From Streptomyces sp. H27-H1 (GTDB taxonomy: Bacteria > Actinomycetota > Actinomycetes > Streptomycetales > Streptomycetaceae), in the NCBI RefSeq assembly GCF_026627445.1, contig NZ_JAPNLJ010000003.1:1-64000 (forward strand): a DNA stretch of 64,000 bases, in the 5' to 3' direction. Positions within the stretch are counted from its first letter, which is position 1, and each line of letters starts with the position of its first letter. This document shows positions 1 to 10,016 of this stretch, in pieces. Both the position numbers and the translations under genes were made by a program. Below the pieces are notes generated by a model, which was not told the DNA's origin, searched no databases, and saw only the letters and a list, made by a program, of their open reading frames with translations.

Positions 1-73
1 GGTCCTCCACGGTCACGGACGCCAAGTGCGGCAGGAACAGGTCGAGTATCTGATCACTTAACACCCGCACCAT
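1..73 (-). CDS. Possible transposase N-terminus (ISL3-like), cut by window edge
   Basis: On the minus strand an ATG at 73 (or GTG at 70) opens a frame that stays open to the window edge and begins MVRVLSDQILDLFLPHLASV. The LFPHLA-type start resembles the first residues of ISL3-family transposases. Only about 24 residues are visible, so the family call is a guess from a short motif; it could equally be another protein with a similar amphipathic start. Confidence 0.35.
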   Translation of the reverse strand, partial: MVRVLSDQILDLFLPHLASVTVED

Positions 74-269
74 GATCGACCTGATGCACGGTCACGCTGG
101 GCGATCCCGAAATGTTGATCAGAGCCGATCGGATTCCCCGCGGACGGCCCGTCGAATTGGCGCGCTCCGTAACGTCATACCTGAGTCTGGGAAGCGCTCA
201 CCCGGCAGGGGGAGGGGGATCGTTCAAGCGGCCGACGCTGTCGGCCGCCGTCGATGCGACGTTCAGAGC

Positions 270-1298
270 ATGACCGGTTACGCACGGATGATGAGGACGT
301 CTTGGCACACGTGGCATCAGCGATGCCCGCGCTGGGTGGGCTGGGCCACGATGCTCTGGGCGGTGGTGTACGCCGTCTTCGGTCTTGCCTGCGTGTGGAG
401 CGGGGCCCCCTTGTTCCACCACGGCGACGTCCCAGGATCTTCCGCGCTGGGGTGGGCGGTCGTGGCGGTGGGGGCGCTGGCGGCGCTGTCCTGTGGGGCG
501 GTGGCGCGGTACGGGCCGCGGCCGGCACTGCGGACGCTGCTCTGGGCGGTGTGCGGCCTGGCCGGGCTCGCCGCATTCAGCCTGCTGATGGACGTCATCA
601 CCCTGATGTTCGGCCAGAAAGTGGACAGTTGGGTGTCCGCCGCGAACCACGCCCTGGCGGCGGCCGGGGTTCTCCTGCTCGCGGCCACCGCCCGATCCGG
701 TACCGGCGCGTCCGTCGCGACCCCGGTTGAGGCATCTTCCGCGGCTCCGCGACCGGTCCAGCTCGCCGCGGGCGCCGGCACTGCGGCATTCCTCCCGTAC
801 GTGGTGATGAAGTTGGTCTGGGCGTCTGGCGGCACCTTCGCCGGGATGTCCAGCGAGGAGATGAGCGCGCTCTCCGAGCGCAACGGCGCCTCGGGGATCT
901 GGCTCACCCTGGAGTCCTGGGGCCTGGACGGCACCGCACTGCTGGCCGCACTCGGTGTCTTCCTGCTCTGGGGCTTGGTTCGCCCCTGGGGTCTGGTCTT
1001 CCCGCGCTGGACGCTCTTCCTTCGCGACCGCCGCGTCCCGCGTTGGCTCCCCCTGACCCCGGCCCTGATGGGTGCCGCCACCCTCGCACCGTACGGGGTG
1101 TTCGGTATCGGCTACTCGGCCCTGGCCACGGCGGGCGTGGTGACGATGCGCCGCGGCGACTTCCACTCCCCGGCCGACGCACTGCTGGTCACCTGGATCG
1201 GCATGGCCGCATTTGCCGTTTACGGGCTCGCGCTGACCGTGGCTGCCCGCTCGTACTGGATTCGGAGCAGTCGCCCAATGGATGAGCGCCAACACTGA
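270..1298 (+). CDS. Multi-pass integral membrane protein, unknown function
   Basis: A 342-residue protein if started at ATG 270 (ATG 288 or 291 are alternatives; no strong ribosome site separates them, and the longer frame from 72 is arginine-rich and unlike a real N-terminus). Around eight hydrophobic segments are visible, the first near residues 27-45 (WATMLWAVVYAVFGLACVW), then near 58-77 and 85-105, with a Ser/Ala/Pro-rich cytoplasmic or extracellular loop around residues 143-160 and more helices to the C-terminus. I do not recognise a catalytic motif. It stands alone, with a gene-poor stretch after it, so the context gives no function. Confidence 0.7.
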   Translation: MTGYARMMRTSWHTWHQRCPRWVGWATMLWAVVYAVFGLACVWSGAPLFHHGDVPGSSALGWAVVAVGALAALSCGAVARYGPRPALRTLLWAVCGLAGLAAFSLLMDVITLMFGQKVDSWVSAANHALAAAGVLLLAATARSGTGASVATPVEASSAAPRPVQLAAGAGTAAFLPYVVMKLVWASGGTFAGMSSEEMSALSERNGASGIWLTLESWGLDGTALLAALGVFLLWGLVRPWGLVFPRWTLFLRDRRVPRWLPLTPALMGAATLAPYGVFGIGYSALATAGVVTMRRGDFHSPADALLVTWIGMAAFAVYGLALTVAARSYWIRSSRPMDERQH

Positions 1299-1842
1299 GT
1301 GATCATCGGTGGCCGGCTGGATCCCCGCTGACTGGCCGCCCGTGGGGAGTTCCAACTGGCTACCAACAGCAGCCGGGTTCTCCGAGATCGCCGCCGGCAC
1401 GGAGGGCGTCCACGTGATCGAGCACGCGCGCGGAGCCATGGTCGGCCGGCTGCCCGAGGAACTCGTGCCCGCCCCACACACCACCGGTGGGCTCGCGCCT
1501 CGGGACTGGCAGGGCTCAGGCACACCTCGGCCTCGCGATGGCGGCAGTCCTGCGCGCGGCTGGTCCGGCCGTGGAGGCCCACGTGCTGCCCGGCCCCGTA
1601 CCGGCAGCGGAACCAGCCACCTGAGGGCGGACGGTGCCAGGCGACCGGCGGTGGTGGATGAGCGGGGTCGGGAACAGTTCCGTGTCCCGCCGCCCGTGCC
1701 GCCGCCGAGTGGCCCTCCGGGTCCGCGCTTTTGAGTGACACCACCGCTCGGCGCCGTGCGGGCCGTCGTCGTGGTCCCCGACGATCGCCGGTGGTCGTTC
1801 GTGTCACGGACATGATCCGTCGCCAGCCGCGGAGGAGATCTC
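1299..1842. other. Gene-poor stretch before hypX, possible degenerate coding sequence
   Basis: No convincing intact gene. Frames open by GC bias exist on both strands, but they show no family resemblance and are Arg/Pro/Gly-rich. One plus-strand frame around 1520-1625 reads HLGLAMAAVLRAAGPAVEAH and has the composition of real actinobacterial protein, but it has no in-frame upstream continuation, so it may be the remnant of a broken gene. The last 20 bases hold the hypX ribosome-binding site (GGAGGAGA ending about 7 bases before the GTG). Confidence 0.35.
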
Positions 1843-3621
1843 GTGCAGGTCCTGCTCATCGCTAGTGCCTTCAACAGCCTCACGCAGCGCGTACACGCTG
1901 AGCTGCGCGACCACGGCCACCAGGTCGCGGTCGAACTTGCCGTACCCGGGAAATCGTTGACGCCGGCGGTGGACCGCCACCAGCCGGACCTGATCATCGC
2001 CCCCATGTTGCGCACGGCGATTCCGAAGGAGATCTGGTCCTCCCGAACGTGCCTGATCGTTCATCCCGGACCGGTCGGCGACCGCGGCCCGTCCTCGCTC
2101 GACCGGGCCGTCCAGGAACGGCAGCCCCGCTGGGGTGTCACCGTCCTCCAGGCCGTCGAGGAGATGGACGCCGGGGATGTCTGGGCCAGCGTCGAATGCG
2201 CCGTCCCGCCGGTCGCGAAGAGCGATCTGTACCGCGGGGAAATCGCAGACGCGGCACTCGAAGCGGTCCTGCAGGCGGTCGAACGCTTCGCCTCCGGCGC
2301 GTACACCCCACAGCCCCAGCTCACCGGTCACACACGCCCCTACCTGCGGCAGGAACACCGCCGCATCGACTGGCATTCGGACTCCACCGAGCGGGTGCTG
2401 CGCGTCCTTCGGGCGGCCGATTCCCAGCCCGGCGTACGGGATGAGCTGCTCGGCGGAGAGTGGTACCTGCACGGCGGCTACCCCGAAGGCCGGCTGCACG
2501 GGCGGCCGGGCGAGCTGTTGGCCACCCGCGCCGGGGCGATCTGCCGTGCGACGACCGACGGGGCCGTCTGGATCCCCGAACTGCGGGCCCTGCGCCTGCC
2601 CGGGGAACCGGTGCCCGTGAAGTTGCCGGCCACCGTGGCCCTCGGCGACCTGCTGCGTCCGCCGCATCTGCCGCGCCCGCTGCCCGAGGACGCCGCCCCG
2701 CCGCCCGGCGCGGGCGCGGGCGCGGGACGCGACAGGACCTGGTCCGAGATCGACTACCGGGAGGAGGGCGGAGCCGGCTTCCTCACGTTCTCCTTCCCCG
2801 GCGGCGCCATGAGCACCGAGCGGTGCCGCCGGCTGCTCGACGCCTACCGGACCGCCTGCTCCCGCCCCACCTCCGTACTCGTCCTCGGCGGCGGCCGTGA
2901 CTTCTTCTCCAACGGCATCCACCTGGGCGTCATCGAGGCCGCGGCCGACCCGGCCGAGGAGTCCTGGGCGAACATCAACGCCATGGACGACCTCGTCGAG
3001 GCCGTCCTGACAACCACCGACCGCCTCGTCGTGGCGGCCCTCGGCGGCAACGCCGCCGCGGGCGGCGCCATGCTCGCCCTCGCCGCCGACGAGGTCTGGT
3101 GCCGCTCGGGCGTGGTGCTCAACCCCCACTACCGCCTGATGGGGCTGTACGGCTCGGAGTACTGGACGTACACGCTGCCGCGCCGGGTCGGGGCGGCAGC
3201 AGCCACCCGGCTGAGCGGAGAGGCCCTGCCCGTCAGCGCCGCCGCCGCGGTACGGCTCGGGCTGGCTGATCGTACGGTCGCCTGCCCGCCCGGGGCCTTC
3301 GCCGACGTCACGGTCCGTCTCGCCACGCGGCTGGCCGGCTCGCCGGCGGCACAGGCCAGGATCGCCGCGAAGAAGGCGAGGCGCGAGCTGGACGAGGCGA
3401 CCCGGCCGCTGGCCGTGTACCGGGAGACCGAGCTGGCCCGGATGCGGGAGACCTTCTTTGACCCCGAGGCCCCCTACCACGCCCTGCGCAGGGCGTTCGT
3501 ACGCAAGGAGAGCCCGGCGGCCACCCCGGCGCACCTGGCCCGCGTCCACGGAGGCGGCTCCCGGCACGGTGACGGCTCCCGGCAGGGTGGCGGCCCCGAC
3601 GCCGGGCCGGTCCCAGGATGA
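1843..3621 (+). CDS. hypX: HypX/HoxX-type hydrogenase maturation protein
   Basis: 592 residues, GTG start behind a strong GGAGGAGA site. The N-terminal half (about 1-240) is a formyltransferase-like domain (for example LIVHPGPVGDRGPSSLDRA near residues 68-86); the C-terminal half (about 310-500) is an enoyl-CoA-hydratase/crotonase fold (FFSNGIHLGVIEAA and GNAAAGGAMLALAADEVW). This two-domain layout and length define HypX. In the family, HypX makes the active-site CO ligand of [NiFe]-hydrogenase from N10-formyl-tetrahydrofolate through formyl-CoA under aerobic conditions, which suits an aerobic actinomycete. It lies directly upstream of the structural genes. The last 25 residues are a His/Gly-rich tail of no known role. 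Confidence 0.9.
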   Translation: MQVLLIASAFNSLTQRVHAELRDHGHQVAVELAVPGKSLTPAVDRHQPDLIIAPMLRTAIPKEIWSSRTCLIVHPGPVGDRGPSSLDRAVQERQPRWGVTVLQAVEEMDAGDVWASVECAVPPVAKSDLYRGEIADAALEAVLQAVERFASGAYTPQPQLTGHTRPYLRQEHRRIDWHSDSTERVLRVLRAADSQPGVRDELLGGEWYLHGGYPEGRLHGRPGELLATRAGAICRATTDGAVWIPELRALRLPGEPVPVKLPATVALGDLLRPPHLPRPLPEDAAPPPGAGAGAGRDRTWSEIDYREEGGAGFLTFSFPGGAMSTERCRRLLDAYRTACSRPTSVLVLGGGRDFFSNGIHLGVIEAAADPAEESWANINAMDDLVEAVLTTTDRLVVAALGGNAAAGGAMLALAADEVWCRSGVVLNPHYRLMGLYGSEYWTYTLPRRVGAAAATRLSGEALPVSAAAAVRLGLADRTVACPPGAFADVTVRLATRLAGSPAAQARIAAKKARRELDEATRPLAVYRETELARMRETFFDPEAPYHALRRAFVRKESPAATPAHLARVHGGGSRHGDGSRQGGGPDAGPVPG

Positions 3622-3719
3622 CGGCCGCGCGCCGGATCACCGGACCGGCCGGGCGTCACTGGACTGGGCGTACATGACCGCGCACCGGGACCTTCCGCCT
3701 GTTAGCAAGAAAGGTGACG

Positions 3720-3731
3720 CCGGCATGCCGG
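3720..3731. promoter_or_regulatory. Palindrome in the hydrogenase leader
   Basis: CCGGCATGCCGG is a perfect 12-base palindrome about 60 bases upstream of the small-subunit start, in the 171-base gap between hypX and the structural genes. It is GC-rich, so chance is a real possibility; it could be an operator or a small hairpin in the leader. The small-subunit ribosome site (AGGAGG, near 3780) follows it. Confidence 0.25.
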
Positions 3732-3792
3732 TCTTCCCCACCGTCCGCACTCTCCCCCCACCGCTCCCACCCCTCCCCTAGGAGGCATCCAG

Positions 3793-4848
<1,056 letters not shown>

Positions 4849-4970
4849 CGGGGCCGGGGCGATCCGACCCGTAGCAGCCGCACACCCGTAGCGCTCCACA
4901 TCCGCGGCACCCCCACAACCGCACTCATGTGACAACCACCGATCCCGCACCGAAGGGTCACGGAGACACG

Positions 4971-6755
4971 ATGGCACCGAAGACGAACGCAGCCGGCGAC
5001 GGCAGCGGCCTGGTGGAGATGGCCTGGGATCCGATCACACGGATCGTGGGCAGTCTCGGCATCCACACGAAGATCGACTTCAAGCAGAAGCGGGTAGCCG
5101 AGTGCTACAGCACCTCGTCGGTCTTCCGCGGCTACAGCGTCTTCATGCGCGGAAAGGACCCGCGCGACGCGCACTTCATCACCAGCCGCATCTGCGGCAT
5201 CTGCGGTGACAACCACGCGACGTGCTCCGTCTACGCGCAGAACATGGCCTACGGGGTGAAGCCGCCCCACCTCGCCGAGTGGATCATCAACCTGGGCGAG
5301 TCCGCGGAGTACATGTTCGACCACAACATCTTCCAGGAGAACCTGGTCGGGGTCGACTACTGCGAGAAGATGGTCCGCGAGACCAACCCCGGCGTCCTGG
5401 AACTGGCCGAGCGCACCCCGGCCCCGCACGCGGGCGAACACGGCTTCAAGACCATCGCCGACATCATGCGCTCGCTCAACCCCATCGAGGGGGAGTTCTA
5501 CCGCGAGGCCCTCCAGGTCAGCCGCTACACCCGGGAAATGTTCTGTCTGATGGAGGGGCGCCACGTGCACCCCTCCACCCTCTACCCGGGCGGTGTGGGC
5601 ACGATCGCCTCCGTCCAGCTCTTCACGGACTACATGAGCCGCCTCATGCGGTACTGCGAGTTCATGAAGCGCGTCGTCCCGCTCCACGACGACCTCTTCG
5701 ACTTCTTCTACGAGGCCCTGCCCGGGTACGAGGAAGTCGGCCGCCGGCGCGTGCTGTTGGGCTGCTGGGGGGCGCTCAACGACCCCGAGCACTGCGACTT
5801 CACCTACGCCAACATGACCGACTGGGGACGGAAGATGTTCGTCACCCCGGGCATCGTGGTGGACGGCAAACTGGTCACCAACGACCTCACCGAGATCAAC
5901 CTCGGCATCCGCATCCTGCTCGGCAGCTCGTACTACGACGACTGGCAGGGCCAGGAGAAGTTCGTCACCCACGACCCGCTCGGCAACCCGGTCGACGCCC
6001 GCCACCCCTGGAACCAGCACACCATCCCGGCCCCCCAGAAGCGAAACTTCGACGACAAGTACAGCTGGGTGATGTCCCCCCGCTGGTTCGACGGCAAGGA
6101 CCACCTCGCCCTCGACACCGGAGGCGGCCCGCTCGCCCGCCTGTGGTCCACCGCCCTGTCCGGGCTGGTGCACACCGACTACGTGCAGGCCACCGGCCAC
6201 AGCGTGGTGATCACCCTGCCGCGCACCATGACCAAGCCCGAGACCCGCTTCGAGTGGAAGATCCCGAAGTGGAGCAACGCGCTGGAGCGCAACCGCGCCC
6301 GCACGTACTTCCAGGCGTACGCCGCCGCCATCGCCCTGCACTGCGCCGAGAAGGGGCTGGCCGAAGTCCGCGCCGGCCGCACGCAGACCTGGGAGAAGTT
6401 CGAGGTCCCGGACGAGGGCCTCGGCGTCGGCTTCACCGAGGCCGTGCGCGGGGTGCTCTCGCACCACATGGTCATCCGCGACGGCAAGATCGCCAACTAT
6501 CACCCCTATCCGCCGACCCCCTGGAACGCGAGCACCCGCGACACCTTCGGCACGCCCGGACCCTACGAGGACGCGGTGCAGAACACCCCGATCTTCGAGG
6601 AGAACACCCCGGAGAACTTCAAGGGCATCGACATCATGCGGGCCGTGCGCAGCTTCGACCCCTGTCTGCCGTGCGGGGTCCACATGTACGTGGGCAAGGG
6701 GCAGACCGTGAAGCAGATGCACGTCCCCACCGGACTGAGCGGACTGGGCGGATGA
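4971..6755 (+). CDS. hhyL: [NiFe]-hydrogenase large subunit, group 1h/5
   Basis: 594 residues with ATG 4971, which has a CGGAG site just ahead; an in-frame GTG at 4929 would add 14 residues with poor support. The Ni-Fe site ligands are the N-terminal RICGICGDNH motif (Cys75 and Cys78) and the C-terminal DPCLPCGVHMY motif (Cys565 and Cys568). About 23 residues follow His571, which is the usual cut site of the maturation protease; the dedicated protease gene at 10013 fits this. It pairs with the preceding small subunit to oxidise H2 and overlaps the following gene by ATGA, so expression is coupled to the accessory cassette. Confidence 0.95.
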   Translation: MAPKTNAAGDGSGLVEMAWDPITRIVGSLGIHTKIDFKQKRVAECYSTSSVFRGYSVFMRGKDPRDAHFITSRICGICGDNHATCSVYAQNMAYGVKPPHLAEWIINLGESAEYMFDHNIFQENLVGVDYCEKMVRETNPGVLELAERTPAPHAGEHGFKTIADIMRSLNPIEGEFYREALQVSRYTREMFCLMEGRHVHPSTLYPGGVGTIASVQLFTDYMSRLMRYCEFMKRVVPLHDDLFDFFYEALPGYEEVGRRRVLLGCWGALNDPEHCDFTYANMTDWGRKMFVTPGIVVDGKLVTNDLTEINLGIRILLGSSYYDDWQGQEKFVTHDPLGNPVDARHPWNQHTIPAPQKRNFDDKYSWVMSPRWFDGKDHLALDTGGGPLARLWSTALSGLVHTDYVQATGHSVVITLPRTMTKPETRFEWKIPKWSNALERNRARTYFQAYAAAIALHCAEKGLAEVRAGRTQTWEKFEVPDEGLGVGFTEAVRGVLSHHMVIRDGKIANYHPYPPTPWNASTRDTFGTPGPYEDAVQNTPIFEENTPENFKGIDIMRAVRSFDPCLPCGVHMYVGKGQTVKQMHVPTGLSGLGG

Positions 6756-7285
6756 GCGCGCGCGAGAGGGTGAGGGCCGACGCCCGCCAAGCGGGCGTCC
6801 ACGTCGAGGAGGTGCTCGACCGGCTCGCCGCCACCGGGGACCGGGAGGTGTGCGCGGCCGCCGAGGAGCTGGTACGCGTCCTCATGGACTTCTACGGCGC
6901 CGGGCTCGCCCGCATCGTCGACCGCCTGGGGGAGGACCGGCTCGCCGCCCTCCTCGACGACGAACTGGTGGCGAGCCTGCTCGCCCTGCACGACCTGCAC
7001 CCCGAGGACGTGGACACCCGGATCGCCCGCGCCCTGGCGAGCGTACGGGAGGACGTGGAGCTCCTCGGCTTCGACGGGTCGACCGGGACACTTCGGCTGA
7101 GGTCCGCGCCGAGCACCGGCTGCGGCTGTTCCGGTGCGGCCGAGGGCCCCTCGCAGGCCGTCGAAGACGCGCTCGCCTGCTTCGCCCCCGAGGTGACCGC
7201 GGTGGAGATGGCACCCGCCGAGGCACCGCAGCCGGCCCTGCTCCAGATCGGCACCCGCCCGCAGCCTCCGGCGCGGGTGCTGTGA
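6752..7285 (+). CDS. NifU-like protein of the hydrogenase cluster
   Basis: 177 residues, starting at the ATGA overlap with the large subunit. The N-terminal 100 residues are acidic and helical (EEVLDRLAATGDREVCAAAE). The C-terminal part has a NifU-C-like signature: ELLGFDGSTGTLRLR followed by GCGCSGAAEG and then SQAVEDALACFAPEVTAVE, where NifU domains carry a CxxC cluster-scaffold motif; here it is C-G-C separated by one residue. The family hands Fe-S clusters to target proteins; the inferred target is the Asp-ligated proximal cluster of the small subunit. The exact role is untested. Confidence 0.75.
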   Translation: MSARERVRADARQAGVHVEEVLDRLAATGDREVCAAAEELVRVLMDFYGAGLARIVDRLGEDRLAALLDDELVASLLALHDLHPEDVDTRIARALASVREDVELLGFDGSTGTLRLRSAPSTGCGCSGAAEGPSQAVEDALACFAPEVTAVEMAPAEAPQPALLQIGTRPQPPARVL

Positions 7286-7888
7286 GCGGCGCCCCGGGGT
7301 GGTCCCCGCCCGGAGACCTGCGAGCTGTGCGGAGTGGCCGTCGCCGAAGGTGCGCACCGGCACGTCGTGGAGACCGAGAAGCGGTCGCTGGTCTGCGCCT
7401 GCACCGCCTGCGCCCTGCTGTTCGACCGGCCCAGCGTGGCCACCGGCCGCTTTCGCGCCGTCCCGACCCGGTACCTCGCCGACCCCTCCCACCCGCTCGA
7501 CGCCGGTGCTTGGGAGCTGCTCCAGATCCCGGTGGGCGTCGCCTTCTTCTTCCGCAACGCCGCCCTCGACCGCCTCGTCGCGCTCTACCCGAGCCCGGCC
7601 GGCGCCACCGAGAGCGAACTCGACCCCGAGACCTGGCAGGCCGTACTCGGCGCCGGGCGCCTCGCCGCGCTCCTGGAGCCCGACGTGGAGGCCCTGCTGC
7701 TGCGCCGCGAGCAGGGCCGGACCGACTGCTATCTGGTACCGATCGACATCTGCTACGAACTCGTCGGGCGGATGCGCCTGTTGTGGACGGGCTTCGACGG
7801 CGGGGCCGAGGCGCGAGCCGCGCTCGAAGCCTTCTTCGCCGAGGTCGGGCGACGAGCCAGGATCCCGGCGGAGGCACCCGCGCCATGA
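7286..7888 (+). CDS. DUF5947-type hydrogenase accessory protein, start disrupted
   Basis: The frame that encodes VETEKRSLVCACTACALLF and the rest of the protein ends at 7888. The first usable start is GTG 7334, giving 184 residues. The same frame reads back in good coding sequence to the preceding stop at 7283, including ETCELCGVAV, a Cys-x-x-Cys that, as I recall, belongs to the N-terminus of this family, yet contains no ATG, GTG or TTG. The ideally placed GTG at 7282 (GTGA overlap with the upstream stop) is in another frame. This looks like a one-base indel in the 7282-7300 C/G runs, or a rare start. A metal-binding CxxC...CACxAC cluster is plausible. Function unknown; conserved in streptomycete hydrogenase loci. 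Confidence 0.65.
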   Translation, partial: AAPRGGPRPETCELCGVAVAEGAHRHVVETEKRSLVCACTACALLFDRPSVATGRFRAVPTRYLADPSHPLDAGAWELLQIPVGVAFFFRNAALDRLVALYPSPAGATESELDPETWQAVLGAGRLAALLEPDVEALLLRREQGRTDCYLVPIDICYELVGRMRLLWTGFDGGAEARAALEAFFAEVGRRARIPAEAPAP

Positions 7889-8595
7889 CGGACTTCGAGT
7901 TCACCTGCACCGGGGTCCGCGCCGACCCGTACGCCGCCGGGCCCACCCTGGTGTTCCGGCTGCGCGTCACGGCCGGCGGTACCCCCGCGCCCACCCGGGT
8001 GCACGCCCTGGCCCTGCGCTGTCAGCTGCGCATCGAACCGGCCCGGCGCGGCTACGGACCGGCCGAGGAGGCCGGCCTGGCCGACCTGTTCGGCGAACGC
8101 TCCCGGTGGGGCACCACCCTGCAACCCGTGCAGTTCGCGCAGGTCGCCCTGATGGTGTCCAGCTTCACCGGGGAGACCGAGGTCGACGTGGTCGTGCCGT
8201 GCACGTACGACATGGACATCGCGGCGAGCCGCTACTTCAGCGCCCTGGAGGACGGAGAAGCGCCGCTGCTGATGCTGTTCTCCGGCACCGCCTTCACCGG
8301 GGCCGGCGGCTTCCACGTCGAGCCCGTGCCCTGGGACCGCGAGGCCTCGTACCGGATGCCGGTGGCGGTCTGGCGCGAGATGGTCGAGCAGCACTTCCCG
8401 GGCTGCGGCTGGCTGCGGCTGCCCCGCGACCTCATGGACGAACTGCTCGCCTTCCGTTCGCGGCACGCCCTCGCCTCCTGGGAGGCGACCGTACGGACCC
8501 TCCTGGACGCGGCGGCCGAACCCCTGCCGGAGCCCGCGCCGCCCTTCCGGCTGGGCGCCGTCCTGCCGCGTGTCACGGAGAGGACGGCCCAGTGA
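7885..8595 (+). CDS. DUF6084-type protein of the hydrogenase cluster
   Basis: 236 residues, ATGA overlap with the preceding gene and GTGA overlap with the next. The N-terminal half reads as a beta-sandwich-like fold (FEFTCTGVRADPY, then alternating hydrophobic strands and LRCQLRIEPARRGYGPAEE); the middle has DVVVPCTYDMDIAASRYFSAL; the C-terminus has the highly specific VAVWREMVEQHFPGCGWLRL. I know it only as a conserved family (DUF6084, from memory) found beside actinobacterial hydrogenases. There is no signal peptide or membrane segment, so it is probably a cytoplasmic assembly factor or an extra subunit; this is inference. Confidence 0.7.
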   Translation: MTDFEFTCTGVRADPYAAGPTLVFRLRVTAGGTPAPTRVHALALRCQLRIEPARRGYGPAEEAGLADLFGERSRWGTTLQPVQFAQVALMVSSFTGETEVDVVVPCTYDMDIAASRYFSALEDGEAPLLMLFSGTAFTGAGGFHVEPVPWDREASYRMPVAVWREMVEQHFPGCGWLRLPRDLMDELLAFRSRHALASWEATVRTLLDAAAEPLPEPAPPFRLGAVLPRVTERTAQ

Positions 8596-10016
8596 CGACG
8601 GCCACCGCACTGGAGTCCCGCTTCGCCCACGCCCGGCAGGTGGCCGACGCGGTGCTCTTCGAGGGGTACGTGCTGTACCCCTACCGGGCCTCGGCGGCCA
8701 AGAACCGGCTGCGCTGGCAGTTCGGGGTGCTCGTGCCGCCGGCATGGGGCCGGGTGCAGGGCGAACACGCTTTCCAGCAGACCGAGATCCTGATGGAGCC
8801 CAAGGGCGACGCCACCCTCGCCGTGGAGCTGCGCTTCCTGCACGCGCGGCGCCGGACCGTCGAGCGGGCGCTTCCTGACGGCTCCTTCGAAGGGGTCGCC
8901 GAACTGCACCTCGACGACCGGGTCCTGGTGCCCTGGGACGAGGGGGCGGAGGAGCGGGTCGAATTGAGTCCGACTCTGGGGGAGCTGACCGCAGAGGGGG
9001 CCGTGTTTCCCTTCGAGCGCCCTGCCCGGGAGGACATCGAGACGGTCGCCGGCGCCGACGGGGAAGCCGTCGGCCGCTTGGTGCTGCGTACCGAACCCAT
9101 TGAGGGGTGCGTACGGCTTCGCGCCGTCGAACTTGACGGACCCTACCGGGTGTTGAAGCTCACGGCCGTGGTGGAGAACACGAACCCGTGGACCCCCGCG
9201 GCCGAGAGCGACGACCGGGAGGCGGCGCTGCCCCGCTCACTCGTCGCGGCCCACCTCCTGCTGGGTCTGAGCGGCGGCTCCTTCCTGTCGATGACAGACC
9301 CGCCGGAGTGGGCCAAGGGGGCCGTCGCCGCCTGCGCCAACCGGCACACCTGGCCCGTCCTCGCGGGCGAGCCGGGCCGGGCGGACGTGGTGCTGTCCTC
9401 GCCGATCATCCTGGAGGACCATCCCGCCATCGCCCCCGAGAGCATCGGCGCGATGTACGACGCCACCGAGATCGACGAGATCCTCGCCCTGCGCACCGCG
9501 GCCCTGACCGATCAGGAGAAGCGCGAAGCGCGAGGCACGGACCCGCGGGCCGCCGCGGTGATCGACTTGGCGGAGTCGATGCCCCCCGAAGTGCTGGAGC
9601 GGCTGCACGGTGCCGTACGCGCCCTGCGCGAGATCACCGGCCCGGACGGGACGGACGAGCCGGAGAGACCGCTGGAAGTCTTCGACGAGCAATCCGTGTT
9701 CAGACCCGAGACCCCGTGGTGGGACCCGGCGCACAGGGATACCGCCGATCCCGCGCGGGACCGGGTCCTCGTCGACGGCGTAGCGGTGGGCGTCGGCAGC
9801 CGGGTTCTCCTACGTCCGGGCCTGCGGCGCTCCGATGCCCAGGACCTGTTCCTCCAGGGCCGCGCGGCCCTGGTCGAGGCCGTACTGCACGACGTGGACG
9901 GCGGCGTGCACCTCGCCGTCACCGTGGAGGGCGACCCCGGCGCGGACATCCGCCGGGAGCAGGGCCGGTTCCTCTACTTCCAGCCCGACGAACTCAGCCC
10001 CCTGGAGGACGCGTGA
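8592..10016 (+). CDS. Unknown 474-aa protein of the hydrogenase cluster
   Basis: GTG start inside the GTGA overlap with the preceding gene, GTGA overlap with the protease gene after it. Residues 1-240 form a region starting with VADAVLFEGYVLYPYRASAAKNRLRWQFG, followed by HARRR and beta-rich sequence; the middle (about 260-330) has DVVLSSPIILEDHPAIAPESIGAMYDATEIDEILALR; the last 80 residues (VDGVAVGVGSRVLLRP and GRFLYFQPDEL) look like a small beta-barrel. There are no cofactor motifs or signal peptide. I do not recognise a described family. Strict coupling with hydrogenase genes points to assembly or regulation of the enzyme. Confidence 0.75.
   Translation: MTTATALESRFAHARQVADAVLFEGYVLYPYRASAAKNRLRWQFGVLVPPAWGRVQGEHAFQQTEILMEPKGDATLAVELRFLHARRRTVERALPDGSFEGVAELHLDDRVLVPWDEGAEERVELSPTLGELTAEGAVFPFERPAREDIETVAGADGEAVGRLVLRTEPIEGCVRLRAVELDGPYRVLKLTAVVENTNPWTPAAESDDREAALPRSLVAAHLLLGLSGGSFLSMTDPPEWAKGAVAACANRHTWPVLAGEPGRADVVLSSPIILEDHPAIAPESIGAMYDATEIDEILALRTAALTDQEKREARGTDPRAAAVIDLAESMPPEVLERLHGAVRALREITGPDGTDEPERPLEVFDEQSVFRPETPWWDPAHRDTADPARDRVLVDGVAVGVGSRVLLRPGLRRSDAQDLFLQGRAALVEAVLHDVDGGVHLAVTVEGDPGADIRREQGRFLYFQPDELSPLEDA

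Noticed and set aside
1309..1734. 141-codon plus-strand frame before hypX
   Set aside because: Composition is Pro/Gly/Arg-rich with no ribosome site or family match; at most a remnant.
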